Origin: 67-14 sp020438345
GTDB lineage: Bacteria; Actinomycetota; Thermoleophilia; Solirubrobacterales; 70-9
Direction of reading: 5' to 3'
Assembly (NCBI GenBank): GCA_937872475.1
Contig: CALMSY010000013.1
Location: 1-64,000, forward strand
Length of the DNA stretch: 64,000 bases
Positions within the stretch are counted from its first letter, which is position 1, and each line of letters begins with the position of its first letter. Positions 16,317 through 25,250 of this stretch are shown here, piece after piece. A model generated the notes under the pieces. The model was not told where the DNA came from. It saw only the letters and a list, made by a program, of their open reading frames with translations, and did not search any database. The position numbers and the translations under genes were made by a program.

Positions 16317-18292
16317 CGTAACCGCCGCACAAGCAGGATCGTCCCGCCGCAGAGTCCTCCGGCAACCCCGAGTGCGATCAGGATCGCGACCAGCGGCGAG
16401 GGTTGCGGCCCTGCCTCGGATGCCGCCAGCACTGCGTCACTTGGTGCAACCGGAACCAGCGGGATCGATGTGTCGGCCGGGAACTCCGTTGCCGGCGGAA
16501 TGCTGGCGTCGGCATCTGAACCGGAATCCGCACCGAAATCGTTCTGGTTGCCGGTCCCGGCGCCGGCACCGGTTCCGGGAACTGAACCGGTGTTCCCACC
16601 GCCGGTGCTTTCGGTGCCGGTTGACGGTGAAGCGAGCGAACCGGGTGGCGGCGTGTAGGTCGGTGCGGATGTGCCGCCCGGGTCAGAAGGCGCTGCCCCT
16701 CCGGAATTGTCGTCGCTTGTGCTGCCATCCTTGGCTCTTGGCGGGGCTGCAACCGGAAGTGGCAACCCGGCCAGCGCGGTCGTGCCGTCAGCGGTAACCC
16801 AGACCCGGGTCTGGTCGCTAGACTTCGAGTACCAGATACTGCCGTCGTCCTGCTGGTTTGAAATCAGGAAATCGCCGGCCGACTTGCCGTTGCTTCTGAG
16901 GTAGTTCATCCCCTTTCCCTGTGCGATCAAACCCTGAATCACCAGCCCCGTCGACTGGGAATTCACGGTCGAACCCGAGACGAAACCGCCAGAGTTCTTC
17001 TGGATGCCCCTCAGATAGTTGATCGCTTTGCTGGCAGACTTGTCCGAGGTGATCGCCATCAGGGCGGTGCCACTGGAATCGGCGTCGCTCTTCGACCCTT
17101 TCGAGATACCCCATCCGCCATCGGTGTTCTGGGCGCCATTCAGCCACTTCAGCGAGTACCGGGCATCCTTGGTTGAGCCGGCAGACCGGAATGCCAGGAT
17201 TGAAAAGGCGGTGATGTTCACGTTGTTGCCGAACGATCCGTTGCCCCGATGGTTGCGCAGCGCCTCGATCAGGTTCCGCCCTTTGAAGTCACGCGGATTC
17301 TGACCGACCGTCTTGACCGCGAGGATGGTCAGGGCGATGTCGCTGGCATCCGTGATTTCCTTGCGATTGTTGATCAGGTAGCCGTACGGGGTCGCGTTCG
17401 TCTTGACATCAAGCGGGTTGATGCCGGCCGCGGCGAGGGCGAACATGCTCCTGGCCGTGATGTTGACTGAAGAGGTTCCCTCGGGAGATGAAGGGAAGCC
17501 TCCATCGGCGTTCTGCTGGCTCTGAAGCCACGCCGCGGCGTTTCCGGCCTTGGCTGGGTAGGCGGCTTCGGCTTTGCCTGGTTGGCCAGCCCCGCCGAAG
17601 CTGATCGCCAGCGCCGCGACCAGCAACAGCCCGATGCCGGACGTCCGCATCAGCGGGCTCCCGCTTTGGCTCCCTGAAGTTTCACCGGCCTTACGCCACT
17701 GGAAGCGTTCTTTGAAGCGCAGAAGGGCGCTGACCATCGCTGGCCCGGCAGCCAGAGCGAAGATCACGTTGCCGATCATGTGTGCGGTATCGAATGGAAT
17801 TGCTCTTACCTCTAGTGCAAGGTATCGGTCGAGGGAAATCTCGCCGCCGAAGCTGACCATAGTCTGAAGGTTCATCCAGGCCCCGAATGCGAGTCCGGCC
17901 GCACCGCAGAATGCGGCCAGCCACCAGCGGTTCAACCGGCCCCGGGTCATTTTCCAGAGCAGGCCACCAGCCACCCCGCACATCCCCCAGGCCACCATCT
18001 GCCAGGGAGTCCAGATCCCCTGGCCCAGCCAGAAGTTTGAAACCAGGCCGCCGAGAGCCCCGACCGCGAAACCCGGCGCCGGCCCGAGCACGAAGCCGGC
18101 GATGATCACTATGTCGGTGGTCGCCACGACATTCGGGATCGGTGCCAGCACCAGCCGCCCGGCAACAGCCAGGGCCGCAAGCACAGCGACCAGCGCCACA
18201 ATCTGTGAAGGGGGCCGGGTACGTTCGTACCAGAGCATCCCCGCGCCGAGTGCGGTGAACAGAACGACCAGGCTGATCAACTGCCAGCTCAA
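16310..18292 (-). CDS. ECF transporter S component fused to secreted alpha/alpha-toroid (prenyltransferase-like repeat) domain
   Basis: The 660-residue product is a fusion. Residues 1-190 are an integral membrane region like ECF S components (APIPNVVATTDIVIIAGFVLGP, ALGGLVSNFWLGQG). A further hydrophobic helix at about 217-235 resembles an internal signal anchor. Residues 245-505 contain prenyltransferase/squalene-oxidase-type repeats (WLQSQQNADGGFPS, WLNGAQNTDGGWG, LISNQQDDGSIW), then a long Pro/Thr/Ser/Gly linker and a C-terminal membrane helix followed by RRLRW. The same toroid fold forms the larger domain of animal intrinsic factor and transcobalamin. The TTG at 18292 overlaps the ATPase stop. 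With the upstream cobalamin riboswitch, cobalamin or a corrinoid is the likely substrate; this is inference. Confidence 0.85.
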   Translation of the reverse strand: MSWQLISLVVLFTALGAGMLWYERTRPPSQIVALVAVLAALAVAGRLVLAPIPNVVATTDIVIIAGFVLGPAPGFAVGALGGLVSNFWLGQGIWTPWQMVAWGMCGVAGGLLWKMTRGRLNRWWLAAFCGAAGLAFGAWMNLQTMVSFGGEISLDRYLALEVRAIPFDTAHMIGNVIFALAAGPAMVSALLRFKERFQWRKAGETSGSQSGSPLMRTSGIGLLLVAALAISFGGAGQPGKAEAAYPAKAGNAAAWLQSQQNADGGFPSSPEGTSSVNITARSMFALAAAGINPLDVKTNATPYGYLINNRKEITDASDIALTILAVKTVGQNPRDFKGRNLIEALRNHRGNGSFGNNVNITAFSILAFRSAGSTKDARYSLKWLNGAQNTDGGWGISKGSKSDADSSGTALMAITSDKSASKAINYLRGIQKNSGGFVSGSTVNSQSTGLVIQGLIAQGKGMNYLRSNGKSAGDFLISNQQDDGSIWYSKSSDQTRVWVTADGTTALAGLPLPVAAPPRAKDGSTSDDNSGGAAPSDPGGTSAPTYTPPPGSLASPSTGTESTGGGNTGSVPGTGAGAGTGNQNDFGADSGSDADASIPPATEFPADTSIPLVPVAPSDAVLAASEAGPQPSPLVAILIALGVAGGLCGGTILLVRRLRW

Positions 18293-19983
18293 CGTCCCGC
18301 TTCCGGAAGTTCCGCGAGGCCCTTCAGATATTCGATTCCCTGATCTACCGTGATCAGACCCGGCTGGTCAAGCACCCTCGCCGTCTCGGTAGCGAAATAC
18401 CAGCCGCCGGAAAGTACCGTGGCTGCGTCAGCATCGGCGATCAGGTCGCCATCACCCAGCAGCACGACCCGGTCGGCGAAGGAGGCGGCGAATTCAACGT
18501 CGTGGGTGGAGATCAGCACCGCGGCCCCCTGCTCTGCGAGATGCCCGGCAAGTTCGACGAGCCTGCCTTTCAGCCCGCGGTCCATGCCGCGGGTCGGCTC
18601 GTCCAGACAGATCAGACCAGGGACCCCATCGCCTTCGATCCGTCCGGCCAGGGCGATCGCCAGGGCGAGCCTCTGCCGTTCACCGCCGGAGAGATCTCGC
18701 GGATCCCGGTCAGGGGATACCGCAAGCCCGACCGCAGCCAACGCGGCTTCACCCGAGGGCCCGGAGAGTTCGTCTCCGACCGTTTCCCGAACCAGGAAAT
18801 CTCCGGGGTTCTGGGTGAGAAGCGCAACCCCGGCCGGGGCTTCGATCTTTCCCGAAACGGGCTCGAGCAAACCGGCTGCGGTCTTCATGAGAGTGGATTT
18901 TCCGGCGCCGTTGCGACCCATAAGGGCAACTTTCTCCCCGGCCCGAAGCTCAAGGTCCACCCCCCGGAGCACATCAACCGGGCCTTCCCCGGAATCGAGC
19001 TCGACCCAGAGCCGCGACGATTTCAGAACGGGTGGACTGTCTCCGCAGGAAACGGAGGATTCGCAGGCTTCCGGTTCCGGAAGGGGAGCCCCGGCCGCCC
19101 CTGGTTCCCTGCCCGGGATTCCAGGCTTCTCATCTGAGAGGTAGCGGAGAATCTGTCGTGCTTCCCTCACCCCGGCCGGTAACGGCTCGATCCCGGCTGC
19201 GGCAAACATCTGCGCTGACGGAGTCGCGAGTTCCGGGCGTCCGGCTACCGCCCAGTCAAGGAACTCCCGGGGCGGACCATCGAATTCGAGGCTTCCGGAG
19301 TCCATTGCCAGAACCCGGTCGGCTGCGGCGAGACAGCGTTCAAGCCGGTGTTCCGCCAGGAGTACGGCCACCCCCCACTCTTCGTTCAACCTGCGAAGCA
19401 GCCAGATCAACTCGTCCCCCGAGACGGGGTCGAGCTGGGAGGTCGGCTCGTCGAGCAGGATCAGCGGCGGACGGGTGACCAGGGCGACAGCGAGCGCTAC
19501 CCGTTGGAGCTCCCCTCCGGACAGCGTTGTCACAGACCGTGAAAGCAGTTGGGGAATTCCAAGAGCCAGCGCGACTTCCTCGACGGCCCTGGCTCTTTCT
19601 GCGGGGTGATCCCCGCGGAAGCGCAGCGGCAGTTCCAGCTCGGCCGCCACTGTTGTTGAGACGACCTGGGTTTCCGGGTCCTGCGCCACGTAGCCGACCA
19701 CATCCGCCAGTTCACCAGGACCGTGCTCCCTGATGTCCCTCCCGGCGACCATCGCCGTGCCGCTGATCACGCCTCCGTGGAAATGCGGGATCAGACCACA
19801 GCAGGCCCTGAGCAACGAGGTCTTGCCGGAACCGGAGCCACCGGCGAGCACGATGAACTCTCCGGGCTCCACCGCCAGGCTTGCCTCCTGAAGGGCCGGC
19901 AAACTGGCACCGGAGTATCGGTAGGTGAGCTCGCTGACCTCGAGCGCGAACCGGGAGGTTCGCTGGCTGGCTGCCGGACTCAT
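18289..19983 (-). CDS. ecfA: ECF transporter double ATPase (EcfA1-EcfA2 fusion)
   Basis: The 564-residue protein carries two ABC ATPase domains, as in several actinobacterial ECF systems. Domain 1 has Walker A LAGGSGSGKTSLLRA, signature LSGGELQRVALA and Walker B LILLDEPTSQLD. Domain 2 has Walker A LMGRNGAGKSTLMK, signature LSGGERQRLALA and Walker B LICLDEPTRGMD. All catalytic Glu and Lys residues are present. It starts at ATG 19983, overlapping the ecfT stop by four bases, and overlaps the S-component gene start. The linker of about 60 residues between the domains is Pro/Glu/Ser-rich. Confidence 0.95.
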   Translation of the reverse strand: MSPAASQRTSRFALEVSELTYRYSGASLPALQEASLAVEPGEFIVLAGGSGSGKTSLLRACCGLIPHFHGGVISGTAMVAGRDIREHGPGELADVVGYVAQDPETQVVSTTVAAELELPLRFRGDHPAERARAVEEVALALGIPQLLSRSVTTLSGGELQRVALAVALVTRPPLILLDEPTSQLDPVSGDELIWLLRRLNEEWGVAVLLAEHRLERCLAAADRVLAMDSGSLEFDGPPREFLDWAVAGRPELATPSAQMFAAAGIEPLPAGVREARQILRYLSDEKPGIPGREPGAAGAPLPEPEACESSVSCGDSPPVLKSSRLWVELDSGEGPVDVLRGVDLELRAGEKVALMGRNGAGKSTLMKTAAGLLEPVSGKIEAPAGVALLTQNPGDFLVRETVGDELSGPSGEAALAAVGLAVSPDRDPRDLSGGERQRLALAIALAGRIEGDGVPGLICLDEPTRGMDRGLKGRLVELAGHLAEQGAAVLISTHDVEFAASFADRVVLLGDGDLIADADAATVLSGGWYFATETARVLDQPGLITVDQGIEYLKGLAELPEAGR

Positions 19984-20858
19984 TTGCCTCTCCCGCGCCA
20001 GGTTGTGAAGCCACCACCGACAAGAGCGGCTGCCAGGAGAGGGGCCTCGTACCCGATCGAATATCCGATCTCGGGATAGGTTTCGAACCTGCCGGAACCG
20101 AGAAGCAGTTCGAACGCGGCGAACGCTGAAAGCAACGTGCCGGCCAGCCAGAAGCGGCGGTTATACCGGGACGGGACCTTCCGGAACCGGACCGGCCCGG
20201 GGTTCTGCCCGTAGCCGCGCAGCTCCAGAGTGGCGGCCACATCCACCGCCCGGTCGAGTGAGCCGGCCAGCAGCCGGTGCGCCATTGCCGCCCGGCCGAC
20301 CGGCGTTGCTCCAGGCCCGCGCAGCGCAGCTGCCTCGCCGATTCGGGCGTAATCGGTCGCAGCCAGCGGCACGAGCCGGGAAATGAGGGTTGCGGTCAGA
20401 GCGGAGCGTCGGGCAACCCCGTGAACCGCCTGGAGGATCCGGTCGGGGTCGACACAGGCCGACCAGACTCCGATGACAACCATTGTCCCCAATGCGCGAA
20501 GTCCGATCACGCCGCCTGCCGCGATCGCTTCCGCTGTCACGTCAACTCGTCCCAGGACCGGCCAGTCACCTAGACGGGCAAGAACGGTGGCACCGCGGCT
20601 GGTCACAAGTGCGTTGACGATCACCATCGTCAGAGCCAGAAACGCCCCGAGCTTCAGGGAGAAGTTGACAGCCCGGCCGGCGCCGCAACCGTAGCCCGCG
20701 ATCGCGGCGCCGATCGTGGCCGCCAAGAGCACCACGGGGTCGGATGAAAAGAAGCAGAGGACCAGGTAGGCCCCCAGGTACAAGGCCACGGGCCCGGGTG
20801 ACGCCGACTGCATGGATTCCCGACGGGGGACAAAGGCGATCGGCGAGAGTTTCTTCAT
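19980..20858 (-). CDS. ecfT: ECF transporter transmembrane component EcfT
   Basis: Scaffold membrane subunit that couples the ATPases to the S component. The 292-residue product has several membrane helices and the coupling-helix motifs typical of EcfT: EAAALRGPG and LELRGYGQNP, each with the X-R-G signature that contacts the ATPases. The ATG at 20858 lies five bases after the stop of the lipoprotein gene upstream. Its place between the secreted DUF4430-like proteins and the ATPases defines a complete dedicated (group I) ECF transporter. Confidence 0.92.
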   Translation of the reverse strand: MKKLSPIAFVPRRESMQSASPGPVALYLGAYLVLCFFSSDPVVLLAATIGAAIAGYGCGAGRAVNFSLKLGAFLALTMVIVNALVTSRGATVLARLGDWPVLGRVDVTAEAIAAGGVIGLRALGTMVVIGVWSACVDPDRILQAVHGVARRSALTATLISRLVPLAATDYARIGEAAALRGPGATPVGRAAMAHRLLAGSLDRAVDVAATLELRGYGQNPGPVRFRKVPSRYNRRFWLAGTLLSAFAAFELLLGSGRFETYPEIGYSIGYEAPLLAAALVGGGFTTWRGRGK

Positions 20859-20863
20859 GTGAC

Positions 20864-21829
20864 TCAGGAGGAAGGTAGTGACGAGACATGGCCGTCGCTC
20901 ACCACGGCTGCGTATCTCCGTTCGAGATCTTCCGGGTTGAGAGCGGCGGCAGCCATCTGAACAGCATGGTCGGTGCCACCGGTAACCAGCCAGACCGGCG
21001 GGTCGTCTGCTCTGCGCATCGCGGCAACCAGTCCGGCCTCCGGGCCGTAGTCCTGGGCTTCGTCACCCTTCGTATCGAGTCCGATCAGGTCCCAGGCGGG
21101 GCCGCGTTCTTCGAGAGGCTGTGACACGGAAGGACCCCCGAACCGCACGAACACACCGCTCTTTCCAGGCCCTCGGAGAATCCTTCGCCCTTCCGGTGTC
21201 TCAAGGACTTCATTCCAGCTACCGACCCGAATGATCATGTTGCTGGCCTTCTGCTCCAGATCTACCCCGTCGCCGCGAAGCTGATTCTCGACCATGCGGC
21301 AAGCTGCCTGCTCTCCGAGGCAGTCAACCTCCACGCCCCAGTCCCGGCCGTCGTAACCGGTCGCAAAGGGAGCGGGATATGCACCAACCTGGGCACCCAC
21401 TTCCATCGCGTCGGTCCAGTCCCGGTAATCCCACCAGACCAGGTCGCCGGCTCCAACCGAAAACTGGGCCGAACCCCGCTCCGCGACTACTCCGTTCACC
21501 GAGAAAAACCAGTCGTAGCTACGACCGCCCGAGCTCTCTCCGGAGATACCGTCCACGGACTGGACGTATTCACCGCCGTATTCGGTGTCGACTTTCGCCT
21601 TTTCGTCCAACAGCCTCATCGCTGTGGCCGACTCGTTCACCGGCACTTCCGGATCGTCAACCAGAACATGTGACCCGTAGTCGCGGGTCACGAGCAGCGC
21701 GGCATCACCGGCTTCTTCACCCGGACCGAGACCGCAGCCGGCCACGGCCAGACCGGCAACCAGGAAGACAGCCACGCCGACGGTCCGGGCAAACATGCCC
21801 CCGGACCGTCGGCTGGCTGCACAATCCAT
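20864..21829 (-). CDS. Lipoprotein with DUF4430-like (transcobalamin C-terminal-like) domain
   Basis: The 321-residue product has an N-terminal signal with lipobox LAVAGC (Cys near residue 32), so it should be anchored on the outer face of the membrane. Residues about 45-140 look like a DUF4430 domain: ESATAMRLLDE, a YDWFFSVNG strand and AGDLVWWDY. This fold matches the small beta domain of animal cobalamin carriers. The C-terminal half (about 145-321) is not recognised; it has a Cys pair (DCLGEQAAC) and LVTGGTDHAVQMAAAAL. It sits between the first DUF4430 gene and ecfT. A substrate-capture role beside the transporter is inferred. ATG 21796 is an alternative start. Confidence 0.8.
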   Translation of the reverse strand: MDCAASRRSGGMFARTVGVAVFLVAGLAVAGCGLGPGEEAGDAALLVTRDYGSHVLVDDPEVPVNESATAMRLLDEKAKVDTEYGGEYVQSVDGISGESSGGRSYDWFFSVNGVVAERGSAQFSVGAGDLVWWDYRDWTDAMEVGAQVGAYPAPFATGYDGRDWGVEVDCLGEQAACRMVENQLRGDGVDLEQKASNMIIRVGSWNEVLETPEGRRILRGPGKSGVFVRFGGPSVSQPLEERGPAWDLIGLDTKGDEAQDYGPEAGLVAAMRRADDPPVWLVTGGTDHAVQMAAAALNPEDLERRYAAVVSDGHVSSLPSS

Positions 21830-21840
21830 CGTTTGCGTCG

Positions 21841-22566
21841 CTACTTCTTGATCGTGACCTGAACCCGGTTCGACGGGATCAGGCTGCCCTGGCGGGCGAC
21901 CAGCCTGGTGTTGGCGTTGATGGTGAGGGTGGTGTAGCCCTGCGCGTTGGTCAGAGCGCCCCTGGCACCCGAGACCTTCGCTCCTTCAACCACGGACCGT
22001 TTGCCCTTGCCGTCGTACTTGAACACGCGAACCTTGACTTTCGCGCCCTTGCGCACCTTGCCGGGAGCGTTCAGGGCGAGGGTGTCCGGGGTGGTGTCCT
22101 CGTATGACTTCGCCAGGTAAAGAAGGATGCTGTCGCCCCTCTTCACCTTCGTGAGTTCCGCACCGGTCATTGAGTCGGTGTAGTTCTTGCGAAGTACCCA
22201 CCACTCCTTGTTCTTCGCGGCCACTCCGCCGATTCCGCAGATCGCGAAGCCGAAGTCTCCGTCGGACAGCTTCAACGGGCGCAGTGCCTTGTACTGGACC
22301 GAAGCCTGGTAGAGCAGGCCGAGCGCAGTCGGGCCGCTGACTGAGCGTGCCGGACCGGGCTTGCCACCCAGGCAATCGGAGTTGGGCTTGATCTTCGCGG
22401 TGCCCGACTTCACGGTTCCGTCGAAGAGGATCTGCCCCTTCCAGGTGACAACACGCAGATTGGCCGGAACCTTGTCTGCGGCGACAGCCGGCTGGGCCAG
22501 GAGGCCGAGCAGCATTGCCAGCCCGAGCAGTAGCCCGAGGGCGGGTGAGGTGATTCGATTGGTCAT
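21841..22566 (-). CDS. Secreted DUF4430-like protein, first gene after the cobalamin riboswitch
   Basis: The 241-residue product has a signal peptide (about residues 1-29, ending PAVAA), then a DUF4430-type domain (TALGLLYQASVQYKAL, FGFAICGIGG, WWVLRKNYTD, VKRGDSILLYLA) and a C-terminal Ig-like beta domain (VRKGAKVKVRVF, ALTNAQGYTTLTIN). The frame is open to 22707, but that part is riboswitch sequence. I choose the ATG at 22566 because AAAAGGAA lies 3-10 bases upstream and it begins the signal peptide. A cysteine pair, positions about 65 and 105, could form a disulfide. Corrinoid binding is inferred from domain kinship and regulation. Confidence 0.85.
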   Translation of the reverse strand: MTNRITSPALGLLLGLAMLLGLLAQPAVAADKVPANLRVVTWKGQILFDGTVKSGTAKIKPNSDCLGGKPGPARSVSGPTALGLLYQASVQYKALRPLKLSDGDFGFAICGIGGVAAKNKEWWVLRKNYTDSMTGAELTKVKRGDSILLYLAKSYEDTTPDTLALNAPGKVRKGAKVKVRVFKYDGKGKRSVVEGAKVSGARGALTNAQGYTTLTINANTRLVARQGSLIPSNRVQVTIKK

Positions 22567-22582
22567 TCGTTCCTTTTGTCCG

Positions 22583-22602
22583 GCGGCCTTACGCGAGGCC
22601 GC
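22583..22602 (-). promoter_or_regulatory. Hairpin next to the SD of the first DUF4430 gene
   Basis: A 7-base-pair stem with a 6-base loop (arms GCGGCCT and AGGCCGC) ends six bases before the AAAAGGAA ribosome binding site at 22570-22577. It lies between the riboswitch and the start codon and is a candidate expression platform. There is no U-tract, so translational rather than terminator control is more likely. Confidence 0.45.
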
Positions 22603-22626
22603 TATTTCGGTTGCGCCGAATGGCGC

Positions 22627-22785
22627 GAAGCCGGCAGGTCTTCGGACTCGGACGTTTTCATGTAGGCAGCCTTCCCAGACCTTGGTCCAGTGGCTCGGTG
22701 CCTTCAAGGACGTCCCTACCGCTGCGCGTCAGTTCCGGATTCGGACCGGATTCCCTGACCCCGCTGATGGGGTGCGACCGACTTC
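22627..22785 (-). promoter_or_regulatory. Cobalamin riboswitch
   Basis: Read on the minus strand, the segment matches the B12 riboswitch core in order: AGGGAATCCGGTCCGAATCC, then ACTGACGCGCAGCGGT, GAGCCACTGG, GGGAAGGCTGCC and the closing AGTCCGAAGACCTGCC. The ends GAAGTCGG (22785-22778) and CCGGCTTC (22634-22627) pair as a P1 stem with one G-U pair. It lies 60 bases upstream of the secreted DUF4430 gene, so it should repress the uptake operon when adenosylcobalamin or a related corrinoid is plentiful. Confidence 0.9.
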
Positions 22786-22865
22786 ACAGGTAATGATAGA
22801 GCGTCCTGAACTGTCCGGACCTGTCAAGATTGCGAATCCGCTCATTCGCGACGGATCCCCTCACC

Positions 22866-23588
22866 ATGGACTTCATTCACCAAGTCACAGAACAGTTGCC
22901 CCTTGCCCTCGGTCCCAGCTGGCTGGATCCGGATCAGCTGATCCGGACTTTCGGCATGCTCGGGGTGCTGGTCATCGTCTTCGTCGAGTCGGGCCTGATG
23001 GTCGGATTCTTCCTGCCGGGCGATTCCCTGCTTTTCACTGCCGGACTCCTTTCTGCCAGTGACGTACTGCCTCCGATCTGGGTGCTACTTATCACTATCC
23101 CGATTGCCGCAATCGCCGGTGACCAGTGCGGCTACTGGATCGGACGCCGCTTTGGCCCGCCTCTTTTCAACCGGCCTGACAGTCGGCTGTTCAAGCGGGA
23201 GTATGTGGATCAGACAGCCGCCTTCTTCGAGAAGCACGGTCCTCGGGCAATCATCCTCGCCCGCTTTGTCCCGATCGTCCGCGCCTTTGTCCCGGTGATG
23301 GCCGGCACCTCGAAGATGCATTACCGGACCTTCCTCACCTACGACATCGTCGGGGGAATCCTCTGGGGTGCAGGCGTTACGACTCTCGGCTACTTCCTCG
23401 GCCAGATCGAGTTCGTCAAGAACAACATCGAGTTAATGCTTATCGCGATCGTCCTGGTCTCGGTCGCCCCTGTCCTGTTCGAGATCCGCAAGGCCAGGAA
23501 GTCGGCGGAATCCCACCAGAAGCCCGAACCGTTCGAGAATCCGATCGACGAAGAGGGCGAACCGATCCACCAGGAAACCCAGGTCTGA
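22866..23588 (+). CDS. DedA family membrane protein
   Basis: Polytopic membrane protein of the DedA/SNARE-associated (VTT) family, members of which help lipid scrambling and membrane homeostasis. The 240-residue product has the family motifs VFVESGLMVGFFLPGDSLLF, GDQCGYWIGRRFG, FFEKHGPRAIILARFVPIVR and FVPVMAGTSKM, followed by two more helices and a charged tail. I use the ATG at 22866; the frame is open to a TTG at 22830 but homologs begin near MDFIHQ. It is divergent from the riboswitch-headed operon and shares its promoter region. Confidence 0.92.
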   Translation: MDFIHQVTEQLPLALGPSWLDPDQLIRTFGMLGVLVIVFVESGLMVGFFLPGDSLLFTAGLLSASDVLPPIWVLLITIPIAAIAGDQCGYWIGRRFGPPLFNRPDSRLFKREYVDQTAAFFEKHGPRAIILARFVPIVRAFVPVMAGTSKMHYRTFLTYDIVGGILWGAGVTTLGYFLGQIEFVKNNIELMLIAIVLVSVAPVLFEIRKARKSAESHQKPEPFENPIDEEGEPIHQETQV

Positions 23589-23651
23589 GTTAGCGGCCTT
23601 GCCTCCGGGCAGCTTTTAGCCTAATCTCTGGTGCTGGAGGCAGGGGGTTAA

Positions 23652-25232
23652 ATGAACGGTTTCCGAATGGTCTGGTCAGGGTTCGTGGTGCTGATGTCAG
23701 CGCTGGCGATAGCGCCTGCCGCAATGGCCCATCAGAGTCCCGCCGGTTGTACTGGTTCGGCCCCGCGGGTCGAATTCTCCAATCCCCCCGCAGCAGGTGA
23801 GGTGTTTCGTGAAGCCGACGGGCACGAATTCACTGTTGCGGTCTCCAATGACGCCGAGGGGGCCTGTGACGCCACCCTGGAGTACGTCCGGGCCTCGATT
23901 ACCGCCGGCGACGGCACATCGAGTGAAGTTCTCACCCTCGCAGTCAACCTGGAAGTACCTGCCGGTACCACCCGCTATCTGCTTCCCGCCACCATTGCGA
24001 ACCTGACCGACTTCGATGACAGCGTCTTCAGGTTCGACATTCGCCTGACCTGGCGCGCGCGGGTGCATTCGGGCGCTCAGGATGGGTTCAGCGAGGGGCA
24101 GGACGAGATTTCGGTCAACCTGACCCGTCCGAGAGCGAAGCTCGATGTCAGCGCTGACGCTGTGGTCGGATTCGCACCTTTGACAGTGAATTTCACCTAC
24201 CGGCTGACCAACATCAGCTCCGCGTCTCCGGTCGATCCGTTCTCTGCCCCGTCCTTGCTGCCTGGCACGCCGGGAACCCGTGAAGTCGTTACGGACAGCG
24301 GTTGTGGGCCCGTCACATATGTATCGGGCGACCTGCCTGGCAGCGACCTGGTTTCGCTCGACCCGGCCGGAAGTGGCAGCACAGTGCCGGAGACCTGGGT
24401 CTTCACCTGCACAAGGATTTTCGGGCAACCCGGGGTGTTCTCGGGAGTCGCGAATGCCACTGGCCTCAGTAGCGTGGACGGGCTCCCCTGGCCGACGTTG
24501 AGTTCAACGACGGACATCACCGTTCTCAGTCCTGACCTGGTGGTCGACAAGACCCACGAAGGCAATTTCATCGCCGGCGACAACGGCACCTACACCTTGC
24601 GGGTCTCCAATAGCGGCAACCACCACACAACCGGCAATGTGACTTTGATGGACCAACTTCCGGCCGGACTCACAGCCACCGCAATGGCCGGGGCCGGTTG
24701 GCAATGTGATCTCGAGCTGCTTTCCTGCGTTCGTTCTGACCCGCTGGATTCAGGCAGTTCCTACCCCGATGTGACTCTGAGCGTCAGGGTTTCGGAAAGC
24801 CCCCCTGGCGATGTGATCAACACAGCTACGGTCAGCGGAGGTGGAGAACCACCGGGGGTCACTAGAAACAACTTTGATCAGGATCCGACCCGGATCCGGA
24901 CCCCCGGCAAGCCACAGGCCCTGTCCGACAACTGGTTCAATATCCGTTCAGTCGAGACTAGGCCGGGTGGCAAGGTTCTGATCCGGGTCAGGACCAGAGC
25001 TTCCGGGCGCATCGTGGCTGATGATGCCCGCAAGAAGCCGGATCTTCTTCAACGCTCCAGCCGGAAGACGGCCAAGGCCGGGGTCTTTTCACTTACGGTC
25101 AGGGCGAATCGCCGTCTGAAGCGTCGTCTTGTCCGCAATGGCAAACCGGCCGTCGTTCATCTCAGGATCACGTTTACCCCCCATGGCGGTTTGAGTTCCA
25201 GCCGCTCCCGCAAGGTGACATTCCGTCTCTGA
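23652..25232 (+). CDS. Secreted protein with DUF11-type repeat domain
   Basis: The 526-residue product has a signal peptide (about residues 1-28, ending AAMAH), beta-rich domains, and at about residues 300-400 a DUF11 domain (LVVDKTHEGNFIAGDNGTYT, VSNSGNHHTTGNVTLMDQLP). The C-terminal 100 residues are basic and repeat-like (RVRTRASGRI, TVRANRRLKRRL), as in many cell-surface proteins of this group. No sortase motif is visible. Function is unknown; adhesion or envelope structure is plausible. The ATG follows GGAGGCAGGGGG. Confidence 0.85.
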   Translation: MNGFRMVWSGFVVLMSALAIAPAAMAHQSPAGCTGSAPRVEFSNPPAAGEVFREADGHEFTVAVSNDAEGACDATLEYVRASITAGDGTSSEVLTLAVNLEVPAGTTRYLLPATIANLTDFDDSVFRFDIRLTWRARVHSGAQDGFSEGQDEISVNLTRPRAKLDVSADAVVGFAPLTVNFTYRLTNISSASPVDPFSAPSLLPGTPGTREVVTDSGCGPVTYVSGDLPGSDLVSLDPAGSGSTVPETWVFTCTRIFGQPGVFSGVANATGLSSVDGLPWPTLSSTTDITVLSPDLVVDKTHEGNFIAGDNGTYTLRVSNSGNHHTTGNVTLMDQLPAGLTATAMAGAGWQCDLELLSCVRSDPLDSGSSYPDVTLSVRVSESPPGDVINTATVSGGGEPPGVTRNNFDQDPTRIRTPGKPQALSDNWFNIRSVETRPGGKVLIRVRTRASGRIVADDARKKPDLLQRSSRKTAKAGVFSLTVRANRRLKRRLVRNGKPAVVHLRITFTPHGGLSSSRSRKVTFRL

Positions 25233-25250
25233 CCGGGCGAGATTTCGCGG

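Noticed and set aside
22567..22707. N-terminal extension of the first DUF4430 gene
   Set aside because: It overlaps the cobalamin riboswitch core; the signal peptide and ribosome binding site mark the ATG at 22566.
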